Assembly (NCBI GenBank): GCA_965216645.1
Contig: CBDCGJ010000010.1
Coordinates: forward strand, 1 to 64,000
Length of the DNA: 64,000 bases
Source: CBDCGJ01 sp965216645
GTDB taxonomy: Bacteria; Pseudomonadota; Alphaproteobacteria; GCA-2731375
Direction of reading: 5' to 3'
Under the pieces are notes generated by a model that did no database searches, had not been told where the DNA came from, and was given only the letters and a program-made list of their open reading frames with translations. Positions within the stretch are counted from its first letter, which is position 1, and each line of letters begins with the position of its first letter. Both the position numbers and the translations under genes were made by a program. Positions 26,769 to 34,601 of this stretch are shown in pieces.

Positions 26769-27346
26769 CCCAAATACCTAATCAACAGGAAGCCGCCGAA
26801 CAAACCGACGACGAAAAGGATGAAAAGGGGGCCGAGATATTTCTCGATGAAGCCGCGAATAGGTTCGCCAAACTTCCATAGGATACCGGCCACGGCAAAG
26901 AACCGGGCGCCGCGGGCGACCAACGACGCGACGATAAAAACCGGCAGGTTGAGCGCGGCGACCCCGCTGGCGATGGTGAAGATCTTGTAGGGAATCGGCG
27001 TCAGGCCCGCGGCGAATACGATCCAGATACCGTATTCGTTGTACAGCGCTTGGAACTCCTCATACTTGTCGCCATAGCCGTAAAACTCGATCATCGGCTG
27101 GCCGACTGAGGTGAAGAGAAATACCCCGATCGCGTACCCCGCGACGCCGCCCAGCACGGATGAGACCGTACAGTTCAAGGCCAGCCACCAAGCCTGCGCC
27201 CGCTTTGCCAGCACCATGGGAATCAACAAGACGTCCGGCGGTACGGGAAAGAACGAGCTCTCGGCGAAGGAAACCGCCGCCAATGCCCAGGCCGCATAAC
27301 GCTTGGCCGCCAACCCCATCGTCCAATCATATAGTCGGCGCAGCAT
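26765..27346 (-). CDS. yqaA: YqaA-family membrane protein (VTT/DedA-related)
   Basis: Inner-membrane protein of 193 residues in the YqaA branch of the VTT/DedA superfamily. Signature parts are SFAESSFFPVPPDVLLIPMVLA at the start and AAGLTPIPYKIFTIASGVAALN in the middle, each with the Pro-rich re-entrant loop of the superfamily. VTT proteins are linked to lipid flipping; the bacterial substrate of YqaA is not settled. It is the first gene of the yqaA-dsbB-coq7 run. Confidence 0.88.
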   Translation of the reverse strand: MLRRLYDWTMGLAAKRYAAWALAAVSFAESSFFPVPPDVLLIPMVLAKRAQAWWLALNCTVSSVLGGVAGYAIGVFLFTSVGQPMIEFYGYGDKYEEFQALYNEYGIWIVFAAGLTPIPYKIFTIASGVAALNLPVFIVASLVARGARFFAVAGILWKFGEPIRGFIEKYLGPLFILFVVGLFGGFLLIRYLG

Positions 27347-27450
27347 TATGGTTTCCCTCTAACAAACAGTCTTGATATCGCGTATAGCAACTGAAACGAG
27401 GCGACTCAATGCGCCGAGGCTCGCCCCAATCTCCCTCTAAGGACACCACG

Positions 27451-28347
27451 ATGACTGCTATTCGAGCCAACGGAATTACCATCGAGTATGAGGAAAGCGG
27501 CCCCGCGGACGGCCCCGTCATCGTTCTCGTGCGCGGCCTGGGCACGCAGCTGATCTATTGGCCGGAGACTTTCTACGCGCCAATGGCCGCCGCCGGTTAC
27601 CGGGTAATCCGCTTCGACAATCGGGACTGCGGCTTATCCAGCAAGATGGATCATCTCGGCGATGTCGATCCTGCCGCCGTGATCAAACAAGTTGGCGCGG
27701 GCGACGCCGTCGACGTGCCCTACACCCTGGACGACATGGCGGACGATATTGCCGGACTATTAGATGCCTTGAACATCGAGCGCGCCCATATCGTCGGCAT
27801 ATCGCTGGGCGGTATGATTACGCAGACAATCGCCGAAACGCATCCGGACCGGGTCATTTCCATGACCTCGATCATGTCGTCGAGCGGCAATCCGAACTTG
27901 CCCAAGCCGTCGCCGGAGATCATGGCAACCTTGTTCTCTCCACCTGACGACGCGGCGGATCGAGACGGAAAGATAGAGGACGAGGTGAAAAGCATGCGGA
28001 TGACCGGCAGCCCCGGCTATCCCCTAAGCGCGGCGGAAGCACGGGATCTCGCAACCCGGGCCTATGACCGTTGCTACCATCCCGCCGGCGTCAAGCGGCA
28101 GATGGCGGCGGCACGCAGCCAAGGCGACCGCCGCCGCCGACTACAGCGGATCACCCGCCCCGCCCTGGTGGTTCACGGCCGCGATGACGTTCTAATTCTG
28201 CCGCAGGCCGGGCGGGATACGGCTGAAAATATTCCGGACGCCGAGTATGTCGAAGTGCCGGGAATGGGACACGACATTCCGCCGGCGCTCGGCGGCAAGC
28301 TGGCGGCGATCGTGCTGGCGCATATCGATAGGCACCGTGACCCGTGA
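27451..28347 (+). CDS. Alpha/beta-fold hydrolase
   Basis: A 298-residue hydrolase. It shows VIVLVRGLGTQLIYWP (the HG of most relatives is RG here), the segment RFDNRDCGLSSKMD, the nucleophile elbow VGISLGGMITQ with Ser, the acid in VVHGRDDVLILP, and His in PGMGHDIP. It resembles the RdmC/aclacinomycin-methylesterase-like esterases widespread in actinomycetes and proteobacteria. Substrate unknown. The ATG at 27451 follows CTAAGGACACC; the frame upstream of it is poor. Confidence 0.88.
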   Translation: MTAIRANGITIEYEESGPADGPVIVLVRGLGTQLIYWPETFYAPMAAAGYRVIRFDNRDCGLSSKMDHLGDVDPAAVIKQVGAGDAVDVPYTLDDMADDIAGLLDALNIERAHIVGISLGGMITQTIAETHPDRVISMTSIMSSSGNPNLPKPSPEIMATLFSPPDDAADRDGKIEDEVKSMRMTGSPGYPLSAAEARDLATRAYDRCYHPAGVKRQMAAARSQGDRRRRLQRITRPALVVHGRDDVLILPQAGRDTAENIPDAEYVEVPGMGHDIPPALGGKLAAIVLAHIDRHRDP

Positions 28348-28406
28348 AGAACGGAAATCCTGGTTGACGCCGCACGGATAACACCTATGATGCCCTTCGC
28401 TTCGCT

Positions 28407-28493
28407 GCCCCTGTGGCGGAATTGGTAGACGCGCCAGACTCAAAATCTGGTTCCTGCAAGGGAGTGTCCGTTCGACTCGGACCGGGGGCACCA
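28407..28493 (+). tRNA. tRNA-Leu, anticodon CAA
   Basis: An 87-base class II tRNA. The acceptor GCCCCTG pairs with CGGGGGC, with discriminator A and an encoded CCA. The anticodon stem is CCAGA/TCTGG, with loop CTCAAAA and anticodon CAA at 28441-28443, reading UUG. It has a long variable arm and a T arm with GTTCGACTC. No integrase or duplicated 3' end is seen nearby. Confidence 0.97.
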
Positions 28494-28833
28494 AACCCAT
28501 TTCCGAAAATTCGACCCAAAAAGTGACCTGGCGTACCGGCATTGCACCGGATAGGCGTCGAAACGACGCTATTTTTTTCAACCTTTTTCAGAGCTGATTA
28601 GAAAAACTGAATATTCGGCTTGGATATTTCTAATAAAATTTAGCTAATTTCTGTATTGTGCTGATCCGTATTCTTCCTGTAAATTATTACAGTCGTCAAT
28701 GTTAACCAATTTCGGCGACGGTCGTATTATCGATTATCATAAAATGCATTGGCGATACAACGTCAGCATATTCTAGATACTCGGTCGAAATTGGATGCAA
28801 ATTTGCATATCCGAGGGAGAAGGCATTGGAATT
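28494..28833. other. AT-rich intergenic region upstream of the MucR-family gene
   Basis: About 340 bases without a gene between tRNA-Leu and mucR. From 28600 the composition is strikingly AT-rich for this genome, with T runs and A runs such as TTTCTAATAAAATTTAG. MucR/Ros proteins bind AT-rich DNA, so this may be an autoregulatory target. A perfect palindrome lies near the 3' end. Confidence 0.5.
28795..28808. promoter_or_regulatory. Perfect 14-bp palindrome before mucR
   Basis: ATGCAAATTTGCAT is self-complementary and lies 26-39 bp upstream of the mucR start codon, in the probable leader. It could be an operator for MucR itself or another dimeric regulator. Confidence 0.45.
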
Positions 28834-29232
28834 ATGAGCGATTTAGATAATACGCTGCTTGAGTTAACCGCAGAAGTTGTAAGCGCGTATGCTGGAAACA
28901 ATTCCATACCGGCATCGCAACTCCCTGACGTGATTCAATCCGTGCACAAAACCTTCAAAACGCTTGATGAAAGCGAAGCTGTCAGCGTGACGAATTTGAC
29001 ACCCGCCGTTTCTATCCGCCGTTCAATCCGTCCGGACAGCATCATCTGTCTTGAGTGCGGCACCGAACACAAGATGCTGAAGCGGCACCTGAAGACAGCG
29101 CATGGTATGACTGTGTCGGAATATCGCGAGAAATGGGGATTGAAGCCGGACTATCCGATGGTGGCGCCGAATTACGCGCAACATCGCTCGGAACTGGCGA
29201 AGCAGTTCGGCCTAGGCCGTAAATCGAAATAG
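28834..29232 (+). CDS. MucR/Ros-family zinc-finger transcriptional regulator
   Basis: A 132-residue DNA-binding protein of the alphaproteobacterial MucR/Ros family. The prokaryotic zinc finger is C72-x2-C75-x9-H85-x4-H90 (CLECGTEHKMLKRHLKTAHG), followed by the conserved MTVSEYREKWGLKPDYPMVAPNYA. The N-terminal half fits the oligomerisation region. Such proteins act as H-NS-like silencers of exopolysaccharide, motility and virulence genes. The ATG at 28834 is the best start; the preceding region is the AT-rich leader. Confidence 0.93.
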   Translation: MSDLDNTLLELTAEVVSAYAGNNSIPASQLPDVIQSVHKTFKTLDESEAVSVTNLTPAVSIRRSIRPDSIICLECGTEHKMLKRHLKTAHGMTVSEYREKWGLKPDYPMVAPNYAQHRSELAKQFGLGRKSK

Positions 29233-29235
29233 CGG

Positions 29236-29886
29236 GTGACACCACCTACGGATAGGCCGGTGATCGAATATTTTTACTCCGCTCATTCGGCGTTCGCCTA
29301 TATAGGCTCGCGGCGTTTTCAGGAAATCGCCGATCGAGCCGGCCGGCGCATCCAACATAGACCGATCGATCTGCGCAAGGTAGTCGAGCGCGCCGCCAGT
29401 GTCTCGTTTGCCGAGCGTTCGGCGGCGCACCGCGCTTACTATTTCGGACGAGAGATCGAACGTTGGGCGGAATTTCGTGGTATGGATATTCTCGACGACG
29501 TTCCCAGCACCCACCATCATGACATTACGCTGGTCAACTGCTTCCTGATCGCCGGCGATCGGCGGGGCGAGAATATCGACCGTTTGGCCGATGCCCTGCT
29601 GACCGCCCATTGGTGCGAAGACGCGGACCTGGCAAATCCCGATGTTATTGGCGAGATCGCAAGCGCCAATGGCTACGATCCGGCACCATTGCTTGACGGC
29701 GCCCGCAGCGAAGCGATCCAAAGCCTCTATCGGGTCTATACGCAGGAAGCGATCGAACGCTCGGTTTTCGGCTCGCCAACTTATTTCCTGGACGGCGACA
29801 TGTTCTATGGGCAGGACCGTTTGGAGATGCTCGAACGCGCGCTTGAGACGCCGTTCGCCGGTACATGGCCCAAGCCAGCGGCTTAG
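29236..29886 (+). CDS. 2-hydroxychromene-2-carboxylate isomerase / DsbA-family protein
   Basis: Thioredoxin-fold protein of 216 residues in the kappa-class GST/HCCA isomerase group. It opens with VIEYFYSAHSAFAYIGSRRF, where Ser in SAHS occupies the position of the DsbA CxxC, as in NahD-type isomerases. The helical insert ends with IERSVFGSPTYFLDGDMFYGQDRLEMLERAL, containing the cis-Pro motif (SPT) and the usual GQDRL. Known members isomerise 2-hydroxychromene-2-carboxylate in naphthalene degradation, using glutathione. The start appears to be a GTG 3 bp past the mucR stop. The substrate here is uncertain. Confidence 0.85.
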   Translation: MTPPTDRPVIEYFYSAHSAFAYIGSRRFQEIADRAGRRIQHRPIDLRKVVERAASVSFAERSAAHRAYYFGREIERWAEFRGMDILDDVPSTHHHDITLVNCFLIAGDRRGENIDRLADALLTAHWCEDADLANPDVIGEIASANGYDPAPLLDGARSEAIQSLYRVYTQEAIERSVFGSPTYFLDGDMFYGQDRLEMLERALETPFAGTWPKPAA

Positions 29887-30488
29887 ACTGATTGGAACAA
29901 AATAGCCCGGATCGCGCGGGTAAACACCTCAATCCGCTCGACAAGCGGCCCATCGATACGGTCATAGAGCTTGAACGTCGCCGGCTGCAGCACCACGCCC
30001 ATGGCCATGGCCGCCACGACAGTCGCTTCGCCTTGCGGAATTTCGCCCTTGTCCATAGCCGCTTGCACCACGTCGCAGATCACCTGCACCGGGTTCGACG
30101 CGTCGGGTCCGAAGCGTTCCAAGAAACCGTGTTGGGACAACATGCAATAGGCGAAACCGTCCGGTTCGCGGTCCGCATAAAGACAAAAACACCGGACGAT
30201 CGGCTCGATCTTGTCGGCGATGTCAGGATGCGGTTGATGCGCGTTCAATAATGCCCTTGCCAGTTCCGTATAATGGTGACGAAAAATCTCCCAGGCGAGT
30301 TGATCCTTACTCTCGTAATGCCGATAAAGCGCGCCCTCGGAGAGATCGCAGGCACGGGCGATGTCTTTGATCGACGTTCCGTCGACGCCCTGACGCACGA
30401 ACAAGGCCAGCGCCTCCCTTGATATGCGCGATTTCGTGTCCGGACCTCGTGGTGCCATTGCCGCCGCCATTCTTGTGTAAGTAATCAT
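29883..30488 (-). CDS. TetR-family transcriptional regulator
   Basis: A 201-residue TetR repressor. The helix-turn-helix is at about residues 25-65: ALALFVRQGVDGTSIKDIARACDLSEGALYRHYESKDQLAWEIF. The C-terminal ligand domain is all-helical and unassigned. It is convergent with the isomerase gene (4-bp overlap) and divergent from the GST gene, which it probably controls from the short shared promoter region. I start at the ATG at 30488, with AAAGGAG upstream. Confidence 0.92.
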   Translation of the reverse strand: MITYTRMAAAMAPRGPDTKSRISREALALFVRQGVDGTSIKDIARACDLSEGALYRHYESKDQLAWEIFRHHYTELARALLNAHQPHPDIADKIEPIVRCFCLYADREPDGFAYCMLSQHGFLERFGPDASNPVQVICDVVQAAMDKGEIPQGEATVVAAMAMGVVLQPATFKLYDRIDGPLVERIEVFTRAIRAILFQSV

Positions 30489-30555
30489 TCATACCCGATA
30501 GAAACTCCTTTGTGAATCGTTGAAGCCCGCGCCGATCCCGCCTATGCTTCGCGCC

Positions 30556-31263
30556 ATGAGCATGACCGTCTATGATCTCGCCGGCGCCGACGCGGACCGG
30601 CGTTTTTCACCCTATTGTTGGCGAACCAAACTGGCGCTTGCCCATAAGGGACTGGACTTCGACGCCGTCGCGACCCGCTTTCTGGATATCCCGGAAATTC
30701 TGGGCGGCGGCCACAAGTCGGTGCCGGTGTTGGTCGACGAAGACCGCGTGATCAGCGATAGCTGGCGCATTGCCGACTATCTGGAAGAGCAATATCCGGA
30801 TCGGCCGCCCCTGAATGCCGGCCCGGCCGGCCGCGCGCAAACCATGTTCATCGACAATTGGGTGGGCGCGGCGATCTATGGTGGATTGTTTCAGTTGATC
30901 CTGAAAGACATTTACGACGTCCTGGACGACGCCAATCAGGCCTATTTCCGGCAGTCCCGGGAAGCCCGTATCGGCATGAGCTTGGAAGATTGGCACGCCC
31001 AACGCGACGGCAAGCTGGATGGTTTTCGCCGCGGCTTGCAACCGCTTCGGCAAACCGTAAGCGGCCAGCCTTTCATTTGCGGCGAACAGCCGATGTATGC
31101 GGACTATATCGCGGTGGCCGGCTTCGCCTGGGCGCACGGCGTCAGCGACTATGAAATTCTGGCGGATGACGATCCGGTCGACGCCTGGCGCCGGCGTTGT
31201 TTCGATTTATTCGACGGCTTGGCCTGGTCGGCGCGACCGGCAACAGACAAGAAGGACAACTGA
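30556..31263 (+). CDS. Glutathione S-transferase, LigE-like
   Basis: A GST of 235 residues. The N-terminal thioredoxin fold has RFSPYCWRTKLALAHKGLDFD, KSVPVLVDEDRVISDSWRIADYLEEQYPDRPPL, and the C-terminal helical domain ends in DDPVDAWRRRCFDLFDGL. This pattern (SPY-x-WRTK-x-ALKHKG, SW-x-IA-x-YL, DDP and FDLYDGL) resembles the beta-etherase LigE of lignin-dimer breakdown in sphingomonads. True etherase activity cannot be assumed; many FuA-type GSTs have other roles. It is 3 bp before the amidohydrolase gene and divergent from TetR. Confidence 0.85.
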   Translation: MSMTVYDLAGADADRRFSPYCWRTKLALAHKGLDFDAVATRFLDIPEILGGGHKSVPVLVDEDRVISDSWRIADYLEEQYPDRPPLNAGPAGRAQTMFIDNWVGAAIYGGLFQLILKDIYDVLDDANQAYFRQSREARIGMSLEDWHAQRDGKLDGFRRGLQPLRQTVSGQPFICGEQPMYADYIAVAGFAWAHGVSDYEILADDDPVDAWRRRCFDLFDGLAWSARPATDKKDN

Positions 31264-31266
31264 CCC

Positions 31267-32499
31267 ATGCGTACGCTCTACAAAGGCGGCAAGATTTTCG
31301 ACGGCGCGGCGCTTAAGGACGAAGGATTGGGCGTCTTGGCGGAAGATGGCGCGATTACCCGCATTGCGCCGGTCGACGAGTTCGCCGGTTTCGACGGCAA
31401 TGTCATCGACACGACAGGCGGCACACTGCTGCCGGGTCTGATCGACTGTCATGTCCATCTTTGCCTGGGCGCGGAGGCCGACCCCGGCACGGCGCAGGAC
31501 AAGCTACTGCCAGGGCAGTTGACGATGAAAGCCCTGGAGCGGGCGCAGGCGACCCTGACCGGCGGCGTGACTGCGATCCGCGACTGCGGCGGTAAGGACT
31601 ATCTGGAATTCGCCGTGCGCGACGCCTGCAATGACGGACGGCAATTAGGGCCTACCATCCGCGCCTCCGGCCGAGTGATCTGCATGACCGGCGGTCATGG
31701 CAACAAAATGGGCCGGGTCGCCGACGGCATCGACGATGTCATCCGCGCGGCACGGGAACAGATTCACGCCGGCGCCGACCTGATCAAGATCATGGCCACC
31801 GGCGGCGTCATGACGCCGGGCGTCAATCCGGAGGACGCCCACTACACGGCGGAAGAAATCGCCGCCGGCATTCAGGAAGGCAAGCGCTTCCACAAGCGCA
31901 GCGCCTCCCACGCGCAAGGCACCGAAGGAATTCTGAACGCCGTCCGCGGCGGCATCGACAGCATCGAACACGGCATTTTCATGAATGACGAATGCGTGCG
32001 CGAAATGGTCGAGCGGGGTACCTATCTGGTGCCGACCCTGGCGGCAATCCGCAACATCATCGCCATGCGCGGCAAGGGCATTCCCGACTATGCGGTGGAG
32101 AAGGCGGAACGGGTAGCCGAGTTCCACCGCGCGTCGATCAAGATGTTCTACGGCGCCGGCGGCAAGATCGCCATGGGAACGGATGCCGGCACGCCCTTCA
32201 ATGCCCATGGCGCCAATGCCATGGAGCTCGAATATATGGTCGAGGAAGGGATCAGCCCGCTGGACGCGCTGATCATCAGCACCGCCAACGCCGCCGACCT
32301 GGTCGATCTAGCCGACGAAGGTCGCATTCGCGAGGGTGGCGCGGCCGACTTCCTGATCGTCGAAGGTAACCCGGTGAGCGATATCAAGATGGCGTCCCGC
32401 ATCGAAAACCACCGAATGGTGGTCAAACGCGGCACCCGCCTGGCCGACCGCCGCATGGCGCGCTCCGGCGACAGTTTCCGCAATATAGCGGCGTTCTGA
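31267..32499 (+). CDS. Metal-dependent amidohydrolase (Xaa-Pro dipeptidase-like)
   Basis: Amidohydrolase of 410 residues with a complete binuclear site: His62 and His64 in DCHVHL, a probable carbamylated Lys174 in DLIKIMATGG, His215 in SASHAQG, His235 in SIEHGIF and Asp306 in GTDAGTP. This set matches the prolidase/Sgx-type group of cytosolic Xaa-Arg or Xaa-Lys/Pro dipeptidases. Alternative substrates are N-acyl amino acids or cyclic amides. No signal peptide. It follows the GST gene by 3 bp and precedes a hypothetical by 3 bp, so one operon is likely. Confidence 0.9.
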   Translation: MRTLYKGGKIFDGAALKDEGLGVLAEDGAITRIAPVDEFAGFDGNVIDTTGGTLLPGLIDCHVHLCLGAEADPGTAQDKLLPGQLTMKALERAQATLTGGVTAIRDCGGKDYLEFAVRDACNDGRQLGPTIRASGRVICMTGGHGNKMGRVADGIDDVIRAAREQIHAGADLIKIMATGGVMTPGVNPEDAHYTAEEIAAGIQEGKRFHKRSASHAQGTEGILNAVRGGIDSIEHGIFMNDECVREMVERGTYLVPTLAAIRNIIAMRGKGIPDYAVEKAERVAEFHRASIKMFYGAGGKIAMGTDAGTPFNAHGANAMELEYMVEEGISPLDALIISTANAADLVDLADEGRIREGGAADFLIVEGNPVSDIKMASRIENHRMVVKRGTRLADRRMARSGDSFRNIAAF

Positions 32500-32502
32500 G
32501 GC

Positions 32503-33393
32503 TTGCCGCTGTTCGACGACTATCTGGTTGTCGACTGGAGCGCCAATGCCAGTCCCAAGACCGGAGCCGATAGCATTTGGTTCGCGCTGGTCCGCCGCGA
32601 TCGCCTCGGCCGGCCGCGCCTGACGAGAGTCGCGAACCCGGCAACCCGGGAAGCGGCCATTCACGCGGTTGCGCCGCTGCTGACGAGCGATCGGCGGGTG
32701 CTGTTGGGCTTCGATTTTCCGAACGGCTATCCGGTCGGTTTCGTACAAGCCGCCGGGTTGACGAGAACCCGCCTCAAACCCTGGCTTGCCTTATGGCAGG
32801 GTTTGTCTACCCTGATCGAGGACGATGACCGCAATGCGAACAATCGTTTCGCGATCGCCGATCGCCTGAACCGACGCATCGATGCTTCGGAGGGTCCGTT
32901 TTGGGGATGCCCGAACGGCCGAAGCTACCGTAACCTGAAACCGACCAAACCGACCCGTTACGACATCCTGCCCGAACGCCGGCTCTGCGAACGTTGGGTG
33001 CCGCGGGCGCAACCTGTTTGGAAGCTTTACACCACGGGCTCCGTCGGCAGTCAAAGCTTGATGGGCATCCCCCGCCAAGACACGCTACGCCGTCAATTTG
33101 CCCGACAGCTGCAGGTGTGGCCGTTCGAAACCGGCCTATCGACGCCCGACACAAGAGCCAAGCCGATCGTTTTGGCGGAAGTCTATCCGTCGCTCTTTCC
33201 GCTCGACCAAACCGCTGGAACCATCAAAGACGCCCAACAAGTTGCTGGCACTGCAAGGGCCCTGGCCCGGCGGGATCAGGATGGAATGTTGGCGGCGGAT
33301 TTCGCCGGCCCCGCCCAACTCTCGGCAAGCGAACGCCGAATGATCGAGCGGGAAGAAGGTTGGATCCTCGGGGCCGGCACCCTAAGACTCTGA
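32503..33393 (+). CDS. Conserved hypothetical protein with an RNase H-like N-terminus
   Basis: A 296-residue protein seen in many alphaproteobacteria, sometimes labelled as a molybdopterin-guanine-dinucleotide synthesis protein on weak grounds. It begins YLVVDWSANASPKTGADSIWFALV, then VLLGFDFPNGYPVGF, EGPFWGCPNG, TTGSVGSQSLMGIPR and VLAEVYPSLF ... IKDAQQV. The acidic residues in VVDWSA, GFDFP and AEVYPS resemble a DUF429/RNase H-fold nuclease core. Function unknown. The start is probably the TTG at 32503, only 3 bp after the amidohydrolase stop, with a weak GAGG site. Confidence 0.75.
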   Translation: MPLFDDYLVVDWSANASPKTGADSIWFALVRRDRLGRPRLTRVANPATREAAIHAVAPLLTSDRRVLLGFDFPNGYPVGFVQAAGLTRTRLKPWLALWQGLSTLIEDDDRNANNRFAIADRLNRRIDASEGPFWGCPNGRSYRNLKPTKPTRYDILPERRLCERWVPRAQPVWKLYTTGSVGSQSLMGIPRQDTLRRQFARQLQVWPFETGLSTPDTRAKPIVLAEVYPSLFPLDQTAGTIKDAQQVAGTARALARRDQDGMLAADFAGPAQLSASERRMIEREEGWILGAGTLRL

Positions 33394-33448
33394 CTTGAAA
33401 CTAACTGCCTAAAGTCAAAGGCTTAGCAAATGGCGAATACATATACAT

Positions 33449-33486
33449 CGTCATTCCCGCCCCACTTCGTGCGCGCGGGAATGACG
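33449..33486. repeat. Intergenic inverted repeat (REP-like/bidirectional terminator)
   Basis: CGTCATTCCCGC and GCGGGAATGACG form a perfect 12-bp stem with a 14-nt loop, between convergent genes. It belongs to the same class of GTCATNCC...GGNATGAC palindromes as the one at 4143. Confidence 0.75.
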
Positions 33487-33549
33487 GTGTTTGTTTCGAC
33501 TTCGCCCATATAAGGCATTGAAACTAATAGCGTAGTTTCGGGTCAGATT

Positions 33550-34440
33550 CTAACCGCTTAGGCCTTGCTGCGCCGCTTTGTCGCGCGCCTGCTGGGCCCG
33601 GCGGGCCTCGCCTTCCGCCTGCAACGCTTTGCGTTTCTCTTCGCTGATCCGGTTATATCGAGCGCGCCAGTCATGACCGTCCGGCCACTCGATCGGCGCT
33701 CTCACGGTACTGCGGGGACCATCCGCCCGTTCCATCAAATCGCAGGCCCAGGCGGCGATCTCCGCCTGTGCCGCCCGGTCGTAAGGCGGACCCGCCGGAT
33801 TGCCGAGTGGAAAGTCGACGAAAAGAAACCGCGGCACGCCGCAATGCTCGACGATATCCTTCGCCGAGCCGATGATCAACGTGGCGATGCCCTCCGCTTC
33901 GAGCTGTCGTGCGACCAGACTCACGGTCTGGTGACACACCGGTCAAAGCGGCAGCAGGAACGCCATCTCGGCGCCATCGGCGCGGCAGCGGCGCAGAATT
34001 TCGGGTCCGTCTTCTTCGATCGTCTGGCGCTGGCTATAGGTGGTCGGTACGCCGTGAAAGTTTTCCGTCAAACCGCCGAGGCGTCCCGTCTCCACCAGTT
34101 TCCGCATCGCATGGATCGGCAGATAGCTTTCGCGGTCGCGCGTATGGGTGCTTTCCTTGTCCCACGCCAGATATTCCGTGTGCAAATCTTCGGGCGCCGT
34201 TTCCACCGGTGCGCTCCACACCGTTTTCAGCCGCGGATTGCCCTCGGGCGGTCCGCCGGGCGGGCTCGAGGTGGTGAGCAAAACCGCGCGGCTTTCCGAC
34301 AACGGCTTGCGAAGCGGTGCGAAGGGCACATCGCCGTAATGCGACCATTTGTAGTCGTTCTCGTAACCGAGCGCGCGATAATACTGGCGAGTCCGCTCCA
34401 TATACCCGACAGGCGCGTCGGGTTCCTGCGTGAAATCCAT
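33550..34440 (-). CDS. Selenocysteine-containing GrdB-like reductase protein
   Basis: A 296-residue protein similar to selenoprotein B of glycine/sarcosine/betaine reductase and to PrdB. The start at 34440 (MDFTQEPDAPVGYMERTRQYYRALGY) has GGGAG 8 nt upstream. At 33945-33943 the frame meets TGA in FLLPL-U-PVCHQTVSLVARQLEAEG, a U-x-x-C redox motif (U166, C169), as in known GrdB proteins. After it the frame stays open, with IATLIIGSAKDIVEHCGVPRFLFVDFPLGNPAGPPYD matching the family C-terminus. A strong SECIS-like hairpin follows. Classical GrdB acts anaerobically with GrdA and GrdC, but neither is nearby and this organism respires oxygen. The aerobic role of these short homologues is unknown. Confidence 0.87.
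33914..33932 (-). promoter_or_regulatory. Bacterial SECIS element of the GrdB-like gene
   Basis: In the mRNA, ACCAGAC pairs with GUCUGGU over 7 bp around the loop CGUGA. The loop starts 18 nt after the UGA and has G and U as its second and third bases. It is shorter but otherwise like the element in the Sec-peroxiredoxin gene. Confidence 0.8.
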
Positions 34441-34601
34441 AAACCTATCTCCCATTACTTCGCCGCTATTTTGGCGACCCGAACCTGGATGGTCCAGTGG
34501 CAATTGAGCGCCGCTAACCTCATCGCGTTGTGAAGGCAAACGGCTCGTCTTCAACCTTATTGGCGGGTAACATTGCACCATTCGAATCAAAAGGTGATTT
34601 C

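Noticed and set aside
28407..28493. tRNA-Leu as an integration site for a genomic island
   Set aside because: No integrase gene and no direct repeat of the tRNA 3' end was found downstream. The genes after it look chromosomal.
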